Origin: Leishmania infantum JPCM5
Lineage: Eukaryota > Euglenozoa > Kinetoplastea > Trypanosomatida > Trypanosomatidae
Assembly (NCBI RefSeq): GCF_000002875.2
Contig: NC_009389.2
Span: 2,501 to 66,500, forward strand
Direction of reading: 5' to 3'
DNA: 64,000 nucleotides
Positions 31,150 to 40,756 of this stretch are shown here, in pieces (the stretch's first letter is position 1; each line of letters begins with the position of its first letter). The notes beneath the pieces are model-generated. The model had not been told where the DNA came from. It saw only the letters and a list, made by a program, of their open reading frames with translations, and searched no databases. The position numbers and the translations under genes were made by a program.

Positions 31150-34100
31150 ATGCCGAGTCCTCCTCACGTTATTGCATACTCGATGCAGCGACGGGTGGCA
31201 CCGCCGTATCACTCCCTGCGAGGTCGTCCCATTGGCGCAATGGTGATCGATAGCTTTCCGGTGCAGCTCCGCATGTACGTTGCCAGCTCGCCCCTCATCG
31301 CTTCCGCCGGAGGCTGGTCTTCGTGTTTTGCCTCGGCCAGGCTCTTTACTGACGCCGCTGCATCGCTGTCACCCGTGGTGGATGACTCATCGTCCGCACC
31401 GCCGTCCCCGTTTGAAGTACATCAAGTAATCGCACGCGCGGCGCAGCGTGGCGAGTGGGAGCACGCCATTCGTCTTCTCGTAGGCTCCCTGCACAGTCAC
31501 TGTGTTCCTCTCGCAGAAACGTACCAGCTGATTCTCCTGGCTGCACTGCGGGGCGGAGGATGGCGAGCCAGCGTTCAACTCACGAAGCAAATGGCAACTA
31601 GCACTCTCTCGACAGCAGCCCTCTACCACACGGCGGCGGACCTGCTGCTCGCCAAATCGACATTTAACTTGGAGACTTCGAGCACGTCCCTTGATCGGGT
31701 AGTGCTGAAGGAGCTCGTACCACTCATGCTGGCCGACGCCACGCAGCACGTGGTGTGGCGTCCGCGTCACCGTGAGGCGGCACTGCGAGCCCTTGGGAAG
31801 GCAGAGAAACACCAGAAGATATCAGCCTTGTTTCGTCGATGGACGGCCGCTACTGCTCTTCTCGGTAGTGTTTCGCGACTCCGGTGCAGCGAGGAAGAGG
31901 CCACTCTGTTCATGGCGGCGTTCGGCGTAACCGGAGACTGGCGCTCTGCAGAAACACTGCGGACAAGTCTTTCCCAGATCTCCGCCCCACTTCTCGTCAG
32001 CTATGTGCGTGCATTCGCCGTGGCGGTGCAGCACGCTGAAACATCAAGCCTAGCAGCGCCACAGGAGCTTGTTCCGTGGGAGATGGCTTTAGACACTGCT
32101 GCCGCGGGCAAGCAGGATGCGCCACTGCTGGAGGCCGTGACGGAGCTGTTGAGTGCGGCACGTCACACCGCAGCCCCCGCCGGCGGGGCTCGCTGGTGGT
32201 GGGCGGCCAGCACTTCCACACACGCGAAACTGGCAGAGCTGCGCAGGCGTGCGGCAATCTCCGCGCGTGAGGCAGCGCAGTTGCTGGTGGAGTGCCATGT
32301 GACGACCGCGCAGGTTAGGAGCTTGCTAGATGCCGTGCGCGTGTCCGGTGTGCTGAGCTCAGCGGCGGCAGAGGCTTCTCCGTACTATGAGGGATGGGTG
32401 AATGTGGTGCTGGTTCTGAGCCAGTACTGCCCACACGCGTTGGTGTCCGTTGACGGGTGCGCCGACGGGCTCGTGCAGCTGCTGCCGCATCCCCACCTGC
32501 AAATCCGGCGGCAGCGGGGCGGTGCAACACAGCATACCCTCGCTTTATGGCGGCACGTGGCGCAGAGTGCCGCAGGCGGAGATGTCGCGAAGCCTGCCAG
32601 TGTAGCGTGGTACGTTGTCTATACGTCATCCGCGTTGCATTATCTGCGTCACGCTGCCCTGCAGCCGGCGCAGCTGGCGAAGGCTGAGGGTACACTGAGT
32701 GCCGCGTTGGCGCGACAGTTGCGCTGCCCCGGCCATCATCCCATGCACGGAGCTCTTCTCACCGGTTTCGCAGGCAAGCCCGATGCGCTGTTTATCTTGC
32801 TCCGTACCGTCAGCGCGCACATCAGCGTGCCTTCGGCAGAGCGCTGCGTCACGCTAGTGATGCGCGACGAGGCCGCCAGCATTGGTGAGATGGTGGACGA
32901 GCTGTTGCTCAGCTTTCTGGAACCGCTCGACGCGTTGGGGACACCTGAGGAGATGTGCGAAGCTGTGTGCGCTGCCAGCGAGGCTGCTCTGCTCTCCTCC
33001 CCGCTGTCCTACTCCTCCACCCAGTTTGTGTGCCTCGCTGTATGGTACACCTGTCACCAACTGCGACGTGGTGTTTCCTTGAGTTCGCTGCGGCCTGCAC
33101 TCCGCCGCACTGTTTCGCTTGTTGAGCGACTTCCAGGTTCCGCGGAGGCGTTGACGCTGCTGAGCGCTCAACTGCAATGGTGCTGGGGTGCTTCATTGGA
33201 GGCGCTGCGGGAGCAGGCGGTCCCCATCTTGCTGCGCCTTGAGGAGTGGGATGTCCTCGCTCGGCTGCTCGAGCGCTGCCCTCAGCCACTGTCGACGCAG
33301 GAGCAGCACATCCTGCAGCGCTGCAAGAACGGCGCCAAAGTGACGGCGCTGCAGAACCTCGTTACGGTCCATCGCGCGACAGCTGCATGGGAGTACTGGC
33401 AGGGCGAGTTGTGCGGTGCAGCTCGAGAAGCGCCTCTGCCCACGTCCCTGTACGACAGCCTCGTCTCTCTCCTCTTGGCCCACGGACTCGTGACGGAGGC
33501 GCACGCGGTGCTGGATGGCAGTGGTGCATCGGAGGTCCGTGTGCCGCACACAACGTGGTCTCACACCGGGTTGCGCGTCTACGACTATGCGAGACGGTGG
33601 CGCCGGCGCGAGCAGGGGATGCAGCTGGCGGAGTTGTGGGGCGCGGCCGCACTAGCGGAAGAGGAGGCAGATCGCGACGGCAGTGAGGTCCGGAAACGTG
33701 AGGCAACTGTAATCCTTGCTCTCTACGCTGGTTTGGCCCTGGAACACACCCATCGAGCAGCGGACGCAAGTCAAGTGATTGCGGCCGCAGTCGACTATGT
33801 TCTCCGATACGACGAGGCGCATCACCACCGTGGCACACAGCCCCCACTCGACTTTGCAACGCTGCACAGGACAGACGCTCAACTCGCGGCGCGCCTTCCT
33901 GATTACGTACAATGCGCCGCGCCGCGCCTCATCTGTGCCGCACTCAACTGCAGTGGCGAGACATCACGGAAGCCGGCAACTAAAGCCGCTTGCTCGAGCG
34001 TTGACAGCGGTGCTGTTTCAGAGGTGCTGCGCAGCGTGGCGTATCTGCTCCCCCTCACCTCAACGAGTGGAGCGGCAGTGATGGCGTGGTCAGAGACGGT

Positions 34101-36768
34101 GCTACGGCTCTACACGGTGGCCGGCGCCTGTGCCATAGATGCCATGCCGGCAGTGGCGAAGTTGGCGCAAAAGCTGCTGTATCAGGCGGCGGAGCAAAAG
34201 GTAGCGGTGGCGCCGTCGTTTCTACGCCTCGTGCTCGCTACAGGACCGCTCTCCACAACGCTGCTTGCAGCGGTGCGGCAGTGTCTCCTCCTGAGGCCTG
34301 GCAATGCACCCACTGGACCGTATAGCACAGATGTTGCTGCTACTGCCGTGCAGGTGGCGGTTTCGCTCGCCGACTCTGGCAACCACTCTGCAGCCCTGGA
34401 GTGGGTAGAGGAGTTCGAGCTATGGCAAAGGGGAGAGGCAGCGGGGAAGGAGGTCACAGAGCCTGTCCCGCAGACGGTGGTGGACATGGCCACTCAGCTG
34501 TCGTGGCTGCAGGCCGCCCAGGCCGCCGCGCAGCGCCGCGCCGATCAGCGTGCTGCCCTCTGTCAGCATCGCCGCGCGGCGCAGGCTGGCGCCAGCAGGG
34601 GCAGCGTGGCGTTTGAGCTCTACTCACGGGATGCTCTCGATCGCCTCATCGACTGTGATGCGTGGGAGGAGGCGCTGGACGCTTTCCTGCACGTGTTGGC
34701 CGCCCCTATTGACGTGAAAAGCCTCTTCTCGGAAGAGTCAATGAAGCTGATGGAGCTGCGCGACGCGTACCTCTCCGCGGATGTGCTAAACTCCGTCATG
34801 CTGTGCGTAGCCCGTTGTGCGCCGTGGCGAACCACGGTGCAGGCGTGGATGCTGCTGACCAGTCAAGCCCCCCTTTTCCCTTGGAATGCTTGCGCTGCCG
34901 CACTGGCCCCAAGCATACACGAGTTGCTGAGTGTGATGGCGCGTCAATGTGCGCTGCCTCACGAGGTCGGCACCGTTGTGGCTTGGATGGTGGCGCAGCT
35001 GGACTTGCCTAGGTCTGCAACGTCCGCCCTTTGTTCTCGTTTCGCTGACTGCATCGATGCCTCATCGTCTACCGGTGCCGGGCACGCGTGGACAGCGGCA
35101 GAGGCGCAGCTATGCGCCGAGATCGTTGCACAGCTGCGACGATTGTGTGGCGAGAAACGCGTGCGGGAAGCTGGACACGCTATCGCGGAGGCGCAGGCAG
35201 CCCTTTTCCCGCCTTCCCTCCACACGCCAGCGCCCCACAGCGAGGAGGGTACAGTGCCTTCGGCAACATCGTGGCTGCCGCCTGGTCGCCCCCCGCTGTC
35301 GGCGGAGGAGCTCGACACGCTGGCCGTTATAGCCCCGCTGCTGCTCCTCGCCTCAACGCCGCAGCTGGAGTCTCTCGCACAGCAACATCTGGGCGGCACG
35401 TTTAAGGCGCATGAACTCAAAGCCCTCCTTCACCTCTACCGAGAAGAGCTCCTGCAGCGCGTCGCCACCGTGCGTGAGCCTGACGCGGCGCTCGTGCAAT
35501 ACCTCGCGCAAAATGCAACCCTACGCGTGCTTCTCTCTCAATGCGCGGAAGTGAGGCCAGCAAAGCATCCCACGTGGCGCACGCGCGACAAGGCTGCGGC
35601 GGAGTGGATGGCGCAGCACATCTTCGACGGCTTCTTGCCGTTGAGCACGGCAGAGGAGCTCTGGAAAGCGTGTGAAGAGCCTGCAAACAAGCTGGCAGAG
35701 TGTCGGTGGTCCGCCGTGGCAGAGGCAGAGCTGTGCGGGGAGTTGTTGCGGCGTCACGGCAAGCCGCCGGAAAAGCTGAGCACCGCACCGCACTTGACGC
35801 GGCAGGCGATCTCCCACTACTGGAGCTGCTTCCATCGCGTTCTCCTGCCGGAGATGCATTTTGGCCCGCTGGAGCTGTGCTGCCTCGCCTCCTACGCTCC
35901 GGCCCTTGCCGAGGCGCGGGCGGCGTGCCCGGACATGACGCAGCCGGCCTACGCCGATGCCGTTGCCGAGCTCGCCAATCACGCATACAAGTCACACTTC
36001 TGCCCCAGTAGTGTACCTGTCGAGGACACCCTCAGCTACTTACGTCGCCCTCATTGCGCAGCCGCAATCGCAGCAGTCATGACAAGCGCCTTCAAGAAAC
36101 TCAAGGTGCTGCACGCGCAGCTCTCCGACGTCCGCAGCGCTGCGGCGCGCGGCTACCGGCTACCGTTTTCGTGGAATACAGTCTCTGCCGCTGCTGTACA
36201 GCTGCCACCGGAGCTGAATCGGCAGTGCCTCGCTGATGCCGCCCGGTGCATTCCCCATGACGCGGTTCCTGTAACGAAAGCGGCTCCCGTTCACGCGTCC
36301 CACACATGCATTGCATCGCCGCTGCTGCGCCGATGGACGCAGTGGGCAACGGGGATGGCGTGCGCCAGCTCGCCCAAGTCGTTACCACAGGCGGGCTCAC
36401 TACTACTTGTGGAGTGGACGAAGGAAGCGCTTCAGTCGGCCTGCGATCTCCCTCACGCAGATCAAGTTCGCAGCGCCGCCCTTACAGCTGCCGGCGGTGG
36501 TGGCAATAAAGTATGTGCGTTGTGGCAGGAAGTGGCACGAGCAGGAAAGCGTGAACTGCGGCAACAGCGGTGCCGTGACCTTAGTGCGGTGTGGCAGCTT
36601 CTCGCCGGTGCGGAGGTGTGGCGCTTCATGGACCCTGGGCACGTGATGGTGCTGCGCCGGCTTGTGCTCCCCTCCAACTCCAAAGTTAGGGCGCTGCCTT
36701 CCAAGCGCGATGCAGTCATGCACCACCGAAAGACGTCGCAGCGAAAGGAAGAAAAGGGTTGTGTGTAA
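31150..36768 (+). CDS. 1872-residue alpha-helical repeat (PPR-like) protein
   Basis: One uninterrupted 5.6-kb frame from the first ATG (Met12 at 31183 and Met31 at 31240 are alternatives). The N-terminus is Arg-containing and free of acidic residues for about 30 residues, consistent with mitochondrial import. The rest is almost entirely helical, Ala/Leu-rich, with helix-turn-helix units such as AAQRGEWEHAIRLLVGSL followed by a second helix containing TYQLILLAALRGG. Such pairs resemble degenerate pentatricopeptide or similar solenoid repeats. There is no catalytic motif or membrane segment. Trypanosomatid mitochondria use many PPR proteins in RNA processing and in mitoribosomes, so a large organellar RNA-binding scaffold is the best guess. 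The PPR call itself is tentative. Confidence 0.75.
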   Translation: MPSPPHVIAYSMQRRVAPPYHSLRGRPIGAMVIDSFPVQLRMYVASSPLIASAGGWSSCFASARLFTDAAASLSPVVDDSSSAPPSPFEVHQVIARAAQRGEWEHAIRLLVGSLHSHCVPLAETYQLILLAALRGGGWRASVQLTKQMATSTLSTAALYHTAADLLLAKSTFNLETSSTSLDRVVLKELVPLMLADATQHVVWRPRHREAALRALGKAEKHQKISALFRRWTAATALLGSVSRLRCSEEEATLFMAAFGVTGDWRSAETLRTSLSQISAPLLVSYVRAFAVAVQHAETSSLAAPQELVPWEMALDTAAAGKQDAPLLEAVTELLSAARHTAAPAGGARWWWAASTSTHAKLAELRRRAAISAREAAQLLVECHVTTAQVRSLLDAVRVSGVLSSAAAEASPYYEGWVNVVLVLSQYCPHALVSVDGCADGLVQLLPHPHLQIRRQRGGATQHTLALWRHVAQSAAGGDVAKPASVAWYVVYTSSALHYLRHAALQPAQLAKAEGTLSAALARQLRCPGHHPMHGALLTGFAGKPDALFILLRTVSAHISVPSAERCVTLVMRDEAASIGEMVDELLLSFLEPLDALGTPEEMCEAVCAASEAALLSSPLSYSSTQFVCLAVWYTCHQLRRGVSLSSLRPALRRTVSLVERLPGSAEALTLLSAQLQWCWGASLEALREQAVPILLRLEEWDVLARLLERCPQPLSTQEQHILQRCKNGAKVTALQNLVTVHRATAAWEYWQGELCGAAREAPLPTSLYDSLVSLLLAHGLVTEAHAVLDGSGASEVRVPHTTWSHTGLRVYDYARRWRRREQGMQLAELWGAAALAEEEADRDGSEVRKREATVILALYAGLALEHTHRAADASQVIAAAVDYVLRYDEAHHHRGTQPPLDFATLHRTDAQLAARLPDYVQCAAPRLICAALNCSGETSRKPATKAACSSVDSGAVSEVLRSVAYLLPLTSTSGAAVMAWSETVLRLYTVAGACAIDAMPAVAKLAQKLLYQAAEQKVAVAPSFLRLVLATGPLSTTLLAAVRQCLLLRPGNAPTGPYSTDVAATAVQVAVSLADSGNHSAALEWVEEFELWQRGEAAGKEVTEPVPQTVVDMATQLSWLQAAQAAAQRRADQRAALCQHRRAAQAGASRGSVAFELYSRDALDRLIDCDAWEEALDAFLHVLAAPIDVKSLFSEESMKLMELRDAYLSADVLNSVMLCVARCAPWRTTVQAWMLLTSQAPLFPWNACAAALAPSIHELLSVMARQCALPHEVGTVVAWMVAQLDLPRSATSALCSRFADCIDASSSTGAGHAWTAAEAQLCAEIVAQLRRLCGEKRVREAGHAIAEAQAALFPPSLHTPAPHSEEGTVPSATSWLPPGRPPLSAEELDTLAVIAPLLLLASTPQLESLAQQHLGGTFKAHELKALLHLYREELLQRVATVREPDAALVQYLAQNATLRVLLSQCAEVRPAKHPTWRTRDKAAAEWMAQHIFDGFLPLSTAEELWKACEEPANKLAECRWSAVAEAELCGELLRRHGKPPEKLSTAPHLTRQAISHYWSCFHRVLLPEMHFGPLELCCLASYAPALAEARAACPDMTQPAYADAVAELANHAYKSHFCPSSVPVEDTLSYLRRPHCAAAIAAVMTSAFKKLKVLHAQLSDVRSAAARGYRLPFSWNTVSAAAVQLPPELNRQCLADAARCIPHDAVPVTKAAPVHASHTCIASPLLRRWTQWATGMACASSPKSLPQAGSLLLVEWTKEALQSACDLPHADQVRSAALTAAGGGGNKVCALWQEVARAGKRELRQQRCRDLSAVWQLLAGAEVWRFMDPGHVMVLRRLVLPSNSKVRALPSKRDAVMHHRKTSQRKEEKGCV

Positions 36769-36897
36769 CCGTGTCCTACCCATGCACCTGTATGCGTGTA
36801 TGAGAGAAGGGGGTGGGAAGCACACCGCGCAGGTGGAGGGGGGGGCGTTTGTGCGCGTTGCCCGCTCCTTATTTTTTCTCTTGATTGTAAGGAGGGG
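36769..36897. other. Short spacer before SIDER copy 3
   Basis: 129 bp of probable 3' UTR with a G-run near 36838-36845 and a T-rich stretch. Nothing else seen. Confidence 0.5.
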
Positions 36898-37307
36898 CCC
36901 GGATGACATCGGGGCACCTCAGAGTGTGGTATCGCAGAGTCTAGTGCCTACGACGTGCGGGAGGTCACCGCGACGTACCGCTGCCGATGTCGGCGGTCAG
37001 GTCGTGGATGGCGCTGCGTCGGAGCGACCTGCGACAGTGCGCACGCTTGCACCATCCATATGATAGGCGAAGTGCCGACGTGACTCGAGCGTATCCCACC
37101 CGGCCCTCGCACTGCCTAGTGGTGTGGGTGGGCGAGTAGAGTTTGACGGCAGAGGCCGTGCTCCCATGACCGAGTCGGTGCATTGGCGTGATGCGTGTCT
37201 AGCGCGGCTTCGCACCACCCGATGGGGCCTTTGGCAGAGCCCGGGGGTCGAGGGGCGCTTGGCTCATGTGGGACCGCAGAGAAGCGGGCACGTTGGCAAA
37301 AGAAAAC
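36898..37307 (+). mobile_element. SIDER-like retroposon, copy 3 (single signature)
   Basis: The central part (36944-37237) matches copies 1 and 2 with very few base differences; I see two (TCGG-C-GGTC near 36990 and CTAG-C-GCGG near 37203). The 5' end has only one degenerate signature (about 36898-36940), keeping CACCTC and GTGTGGT arms and a CTAGT that recalls L1Tc. The 3' end diverges strongly from the other copies after 37237 and ends in an A-rich stretch around 37298-37306. Orientation is the same as copy 1, and it probably lies in the 3' UTR of the preceding giant gene. Confidence 0.72.
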
Positions 37308-37921
37308 GATGAGGAATGCAGAGTAGAGCAAGTGCTCTTAGGGCGACGTGCCCCACCCGCAGGACGTGCATGCAGGCGTGCGAACGCGTTGACATGAACG
37401 CCCTACATCAACCACATTTGTTTGCGAGTTGTGCGCGGCGCACCTGTGCTTCTTGATAAGCTCTGGCGATTTGCATTGCAGCTCGTTTCACGCGCTCTGA
37501 AGAACCACATGCCAACAGGCGACGCGCGGTCAACGAGGCTTATCTAGGTTCCTTCGAGAAGGGACACCGCCATGCTCCGCTTGTGCCCCTCCCCCCCCAC
37601 TCCTCCTCCACACCCTTTCCTGCCATCTCTCTCTCTCTCGCGTGCGTGTGTGTGTGTGTGTGTTTGAGGCGGCGGCCTTATCCACTGTTTGCTCTCCTTC
37701 CCTCTCCCCTCCGCCGTCACACCTCAACACAACAGGGACGACTCAACGGCATCGCGTCTTGCTTCCCACCGCGAATAAGTCGACGCGCACCACACGCACC
37801 CACCCACCCCCTATCCTCCTCGGTCGCTGTGTCCGGTGTTGTCCGGTTCTGTATCCGTGCCTTGTGCCTCTTCACCCCTCGACTTCGCCGAAGCGCACCC
37901 CCTGATACAGGGAGGCAGACC
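37308..37921. other. Spacer and 5' UTR of the KAR5/GEX1-like gene
   Basis: Contains a C/T tract (37588-37640), a (GT) run at 37645-37661 and an AG near 37732-37733 that could be the splice acceptor. The frame of the following gene is open through most of this region, but it reads pyrimidine-tract protein, so I treat it as untranslated. Confidence 0.55.
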
Positions 37922-39655
37922 ATGGACCGAAATTGCCCTTCGCGCACCTCACGTCGCTGCGCATGTGCGCCGTGGCGACGGAGAGTGCTGCTTGTGTGTG
38001 CATGGGCAGTAACTGCGGTCTTGCTAAGCAACTGCGCGCTTGCCTGGCCACAGTTTCTTTACTTGAGGCGCCGCGAAGAGCTGCCTGCGGCAGTGCAGGC
38101 GGATGCGGATGACGCGCGCGCACACACACCCCCTCGGCTGTTCCCCGGTGCGATGGAGCGTGGAGAGCAAGCCCGCATGCTCTGGGAGGAGGCCGAGGCA
38201 AAAGGGCGGCTGAGCCCGTGCTGGAAGCGGTCCCTGCAGCTGCTGCATGCCAAGTGCGCCGAGGTGCGGAACGAGGACACCATGCGCAGCCGGCTGGCAC
38301 TCTTTATGGCCACGTGTGACGCGAATAGCGACGGACGCGCCCACCCGAGCTTTCATTGTGGCTCTGCTGCTACGCAGCCGTCAGAACTGTCGGCTCATGC
38401 CGTGCGCCAGTGCGTGCAAGGGTTGTCCGACAGCGCCTACGCAGCCTTCTTGCAGTACCGCCTTCACGCAGACGTGTTGTGCGCCTATTTGGAGGAGGAG
38501 TTGTACCAGCAGCGCACTGAAGCCGCGGTCGCCGCAATGCACCTGCAGATGCAGCGCAGCTCACACATGCTGACTGCGCTGCAGCACTCTGGCGCGGAGG
38601 TGGTGGCCCTCATGAAGGACTCGCAGACGCTCCAGCAAGAGTCGCGCGAGGCTGCGTCGTCCTTGCTCCATCAACTCGGCCTTCTCCACAACGGCCAGGC
38701 AGCGGCGCTGCAGTCTCTGCAGCAGGCTGTCAGTGCCATTTTGCGCACCAGCAGTCACACCGACGCGGCGCTCGGCGAGCTGCACACGCGCGTGCAGGGG
38801 GCCGCTGCCGAAGCGCTCGCCTCTGTTCAAGCCCTCAGCCAGGAGACTTTCAAGAGGTTTGCCGAGGTGGAGGCGCAAACGCGCGGTGTGGTGCGGCTCA
38901 TGCAGCAAATGGACGCGCTGCATCAACTGCTGGCCCGTCAACGGCTTCCGCGGCATCGCATGGCTTGGGTGCTTGGATGCCTTTGTGGTGTGCTGGCTCT
39001 CACATGCCTCCCGCAGACGGCAGCTGCACGGCTGCCGGCGACCTTGCTCACCGTCGTCGGGTGTGCTGGGGTACCGCTGCTGCGGTGGTGGACCGGACGG
39101 GCGCGGTGGCTCTTCCTGCACGAAACGGCGTGGGAGTCCCTATGCTTGTCGCTGGCCGTGGGGCTTGTTGGCTACTGCGCCCACCGCCACACACCGTCCG
39201 ACACGTGTCGGCGCCGAAGACTGGCGCGGGAGGAGGCAATACGTCTGTGTGGTGAGCTACAGCTGCAGCAGCAGCTTGGTGGTGCAATGCTGCAACCGTA
39301 TGCGCCTCAAATCCCCATCCTGGGTCTTCAGCCCCACCCATGCATGGTGCGGAGCGATGCGCCTGAGGCATCCCTGAGCGTCGCCCACGCATGGCCTCCG
39401 CTGTCCATCGTGGTGTCTCCACGCGACGACGAGGTGGAAGCGACCTCGACCACAGCCGACGGCTCCCACTGCACCGCATCCAACGAGGGCTCTTTGAGTT
39501 TACCGGACGAGGTGTCCAGCGCTGCTAGCACACCAAACCGCAAGCGCGGTCGCCCGTTCACTGCAGGCGACGACGCCGCTCGCCATCACGCCACGGCCCG
39601 CACCAGGCGCTCGACGGCACGCAGCACCTGCCGAACGACACGCAGGAAAGGATAA
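37922..39655 (+). CDS. GEX1: KAR5/GEX1/Brambleberry-type nuclear-fusion protein
   Basis: 577 residues from the ATG at 37922; upstream in-frame sequence is polypyrimidine 5' UTR. A signal peptide or anchor spans residues 22-41. Next is a lumenal domain with six cysteines (100, 112, 132, 146, 164, 187), including CWKRSLQLLHAKC, SRLALFMATC and SAYAAFLQYRLHADVLC. This is the pattern of the KAR5/GEX1/Brambleberry family (Cys-Trp start, RLAL-x3-TC, then Y-x2-F-x-H/Y-x-C). A long helical coiled-coil region follows (about 190-340), then three close hydrophobic segments (about 347-365, 372-390, 405-420) and a basic tail with KRGRP. Family members sit in the nuclear envelope and drive fusion of gamete nuclei. 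Assignment is from pattern; no alignment was possible. Confidence 0.8.
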   Translation: MDRNCPSRTSRRCACAPWRRRVLLVCAWAVTAVLLSNCALAWPQFLYLRRREELPAAVQADADDARAHTPPRLFPGAMERGEQARMLWEEAEAKGRLSPCWKRSLQLLHAKCAEVRNEDTMRSRLALFMATCDANSDGRAHPSFHCGSAATQPSELSAHAVRQCVQGLSDSAYAAFLQYRLHADVLCAYLEEELYQQRTEAAVAAMHLQMQRSSHMLTALQHSGAEVVALMKDSQTLQQESREAASSLLHQLGLLHNGQAAALQSLQQAVSAILRTSSHTDAALGELHTRVQGAAAEALASVQALSQETFKRFAEVEAQTRGVVRLMQQMDALHQLLARQRLPRHRMAWVLGCLCGVLALTCLPQTAAARLPATLLTVVGCAGVPLLRWWTGRARWLFLHETAWESLCLSLAVGLVGYCAHRHTPSDTCRRRRLAREEAIRLCGELQLQQQLGGAMLQPYAPQIPILGLQPHPCMVRSDAPEASLSVAHAWPPLSIVVSPRDDEVEATSTTADGSHCTASNEGSLSLPDEVSSAASTPNRKRGRPFTAGDDAARHHATARTRRSTARSTCRTTRRKG

Positions 39656-40756
39656 GCACCCTTTTTCCCGCCTCGGATGCGCGTATGCCTGTGTGCGTGG
39701 CGAGTGGGGTCTCTTCGCCGGTCCTCCACCTCCGTCTATCTTGTGTGTATGTGTGTCTGGGCTCCTCTCCCTCCCTCCCTCCCCTTCTCCGCAGCTCGCT
39801 GCTCTTCTTCTTTTTGTTTTCCGCTTCTCATGGGGCGGAGGGTTAGGCAGGGAGGGGAAAGGGGGAGGGGGGTACTTAGTCCGTGCGATACCCCGCAGTG
39901 TAGGCCCTGTGACGCTGCACCCTTTTGCTTCCCCCCCTCCTCCCCTCCCATGCTGACCGGATAGTGGGCACGCACACGCACGCGGTCCCTCCGCTCCCCT
40001 GTTCTCTATTCGTTATCCCTCCCCTCCCCCCCTCTCCCCTCTCCTCTGTTCGCTGGTTTGTTCCCCGTTTCCACTCGCGTTTGTACGGACTCTCGTCCAT
40101 CTGAAGCAGAGCCACCCGCAAGCCGGGAGGAGGAGGAGGGAGGGAGGGAGGGGGGTCTTGGTTTTGCACAGACCTCCCTCTCTCTGTTCCTCTCCTCACA
40201 CACGAGGCTTGGTGCCGCTGTTGCACGTGCAAGTGCCACTTACCACTCGCAAGACACGGCGCATTCCTTGATGCCCACCAAGGCGTAATGTGTCATGTCT
40301 TTTCACGCTCCTCTTTCCCTGTGCGCCACCACCACCTCCATGCAGGTTATTCTCCACTCTCGCTGCACCTCGGCAACTCGTCATATTCACTATCACGTGT
40401 TTCTCTCCGTACCGTGTCTGTGCTGCCTGTGCGCGGCGGATTTGGTGTGGGGCGACGCAGCGCCGACGAGAGAACGACCGCTGACGTTGTGGCAAACCAA
40501 ATCCATCGGCCAGGTGACGGTGGCACCCAGGTGCACAAGCACAGAAGCACCCGTACTTTGCAGTGCGTCCCTTACAGCTCACACTGTCGTCTCCCCTCTG
40601 ATCGTTGCGCATCTACGCGCGTCTTCGATCGGCAAGAAAAGTTTTTTTCGAAAAGGTAACGTCGATTCACACCTCAGCGCGGCAGCGACGCGTCTCTGTA
40701 GGGCCGCCTTTTCCTGAGCAAACTCAAGCCCCCTTATCCATCAACCTCTGCCCCCA
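39656..40756. other. Spacer after the KAR5/GEX1-like gene
   Basis: No gene. C/T-rich blocks (39765-39800, 40015-40060) alternate with G-rich ones (39835-39875, 40128-40155, GGGAGG repeats). Overlapping chance frames around 40288-40717 show no family feature. Confidence 0.5.

Noticed and set aside
37583..37921. 113-residue N-terminal extension of the KAR5/GEX1-like protein
   Set aside because: Reads a polypyrimidine and (GT)n leader with possible splice acceptors; the signal segment begins only after the ATG at 37922.
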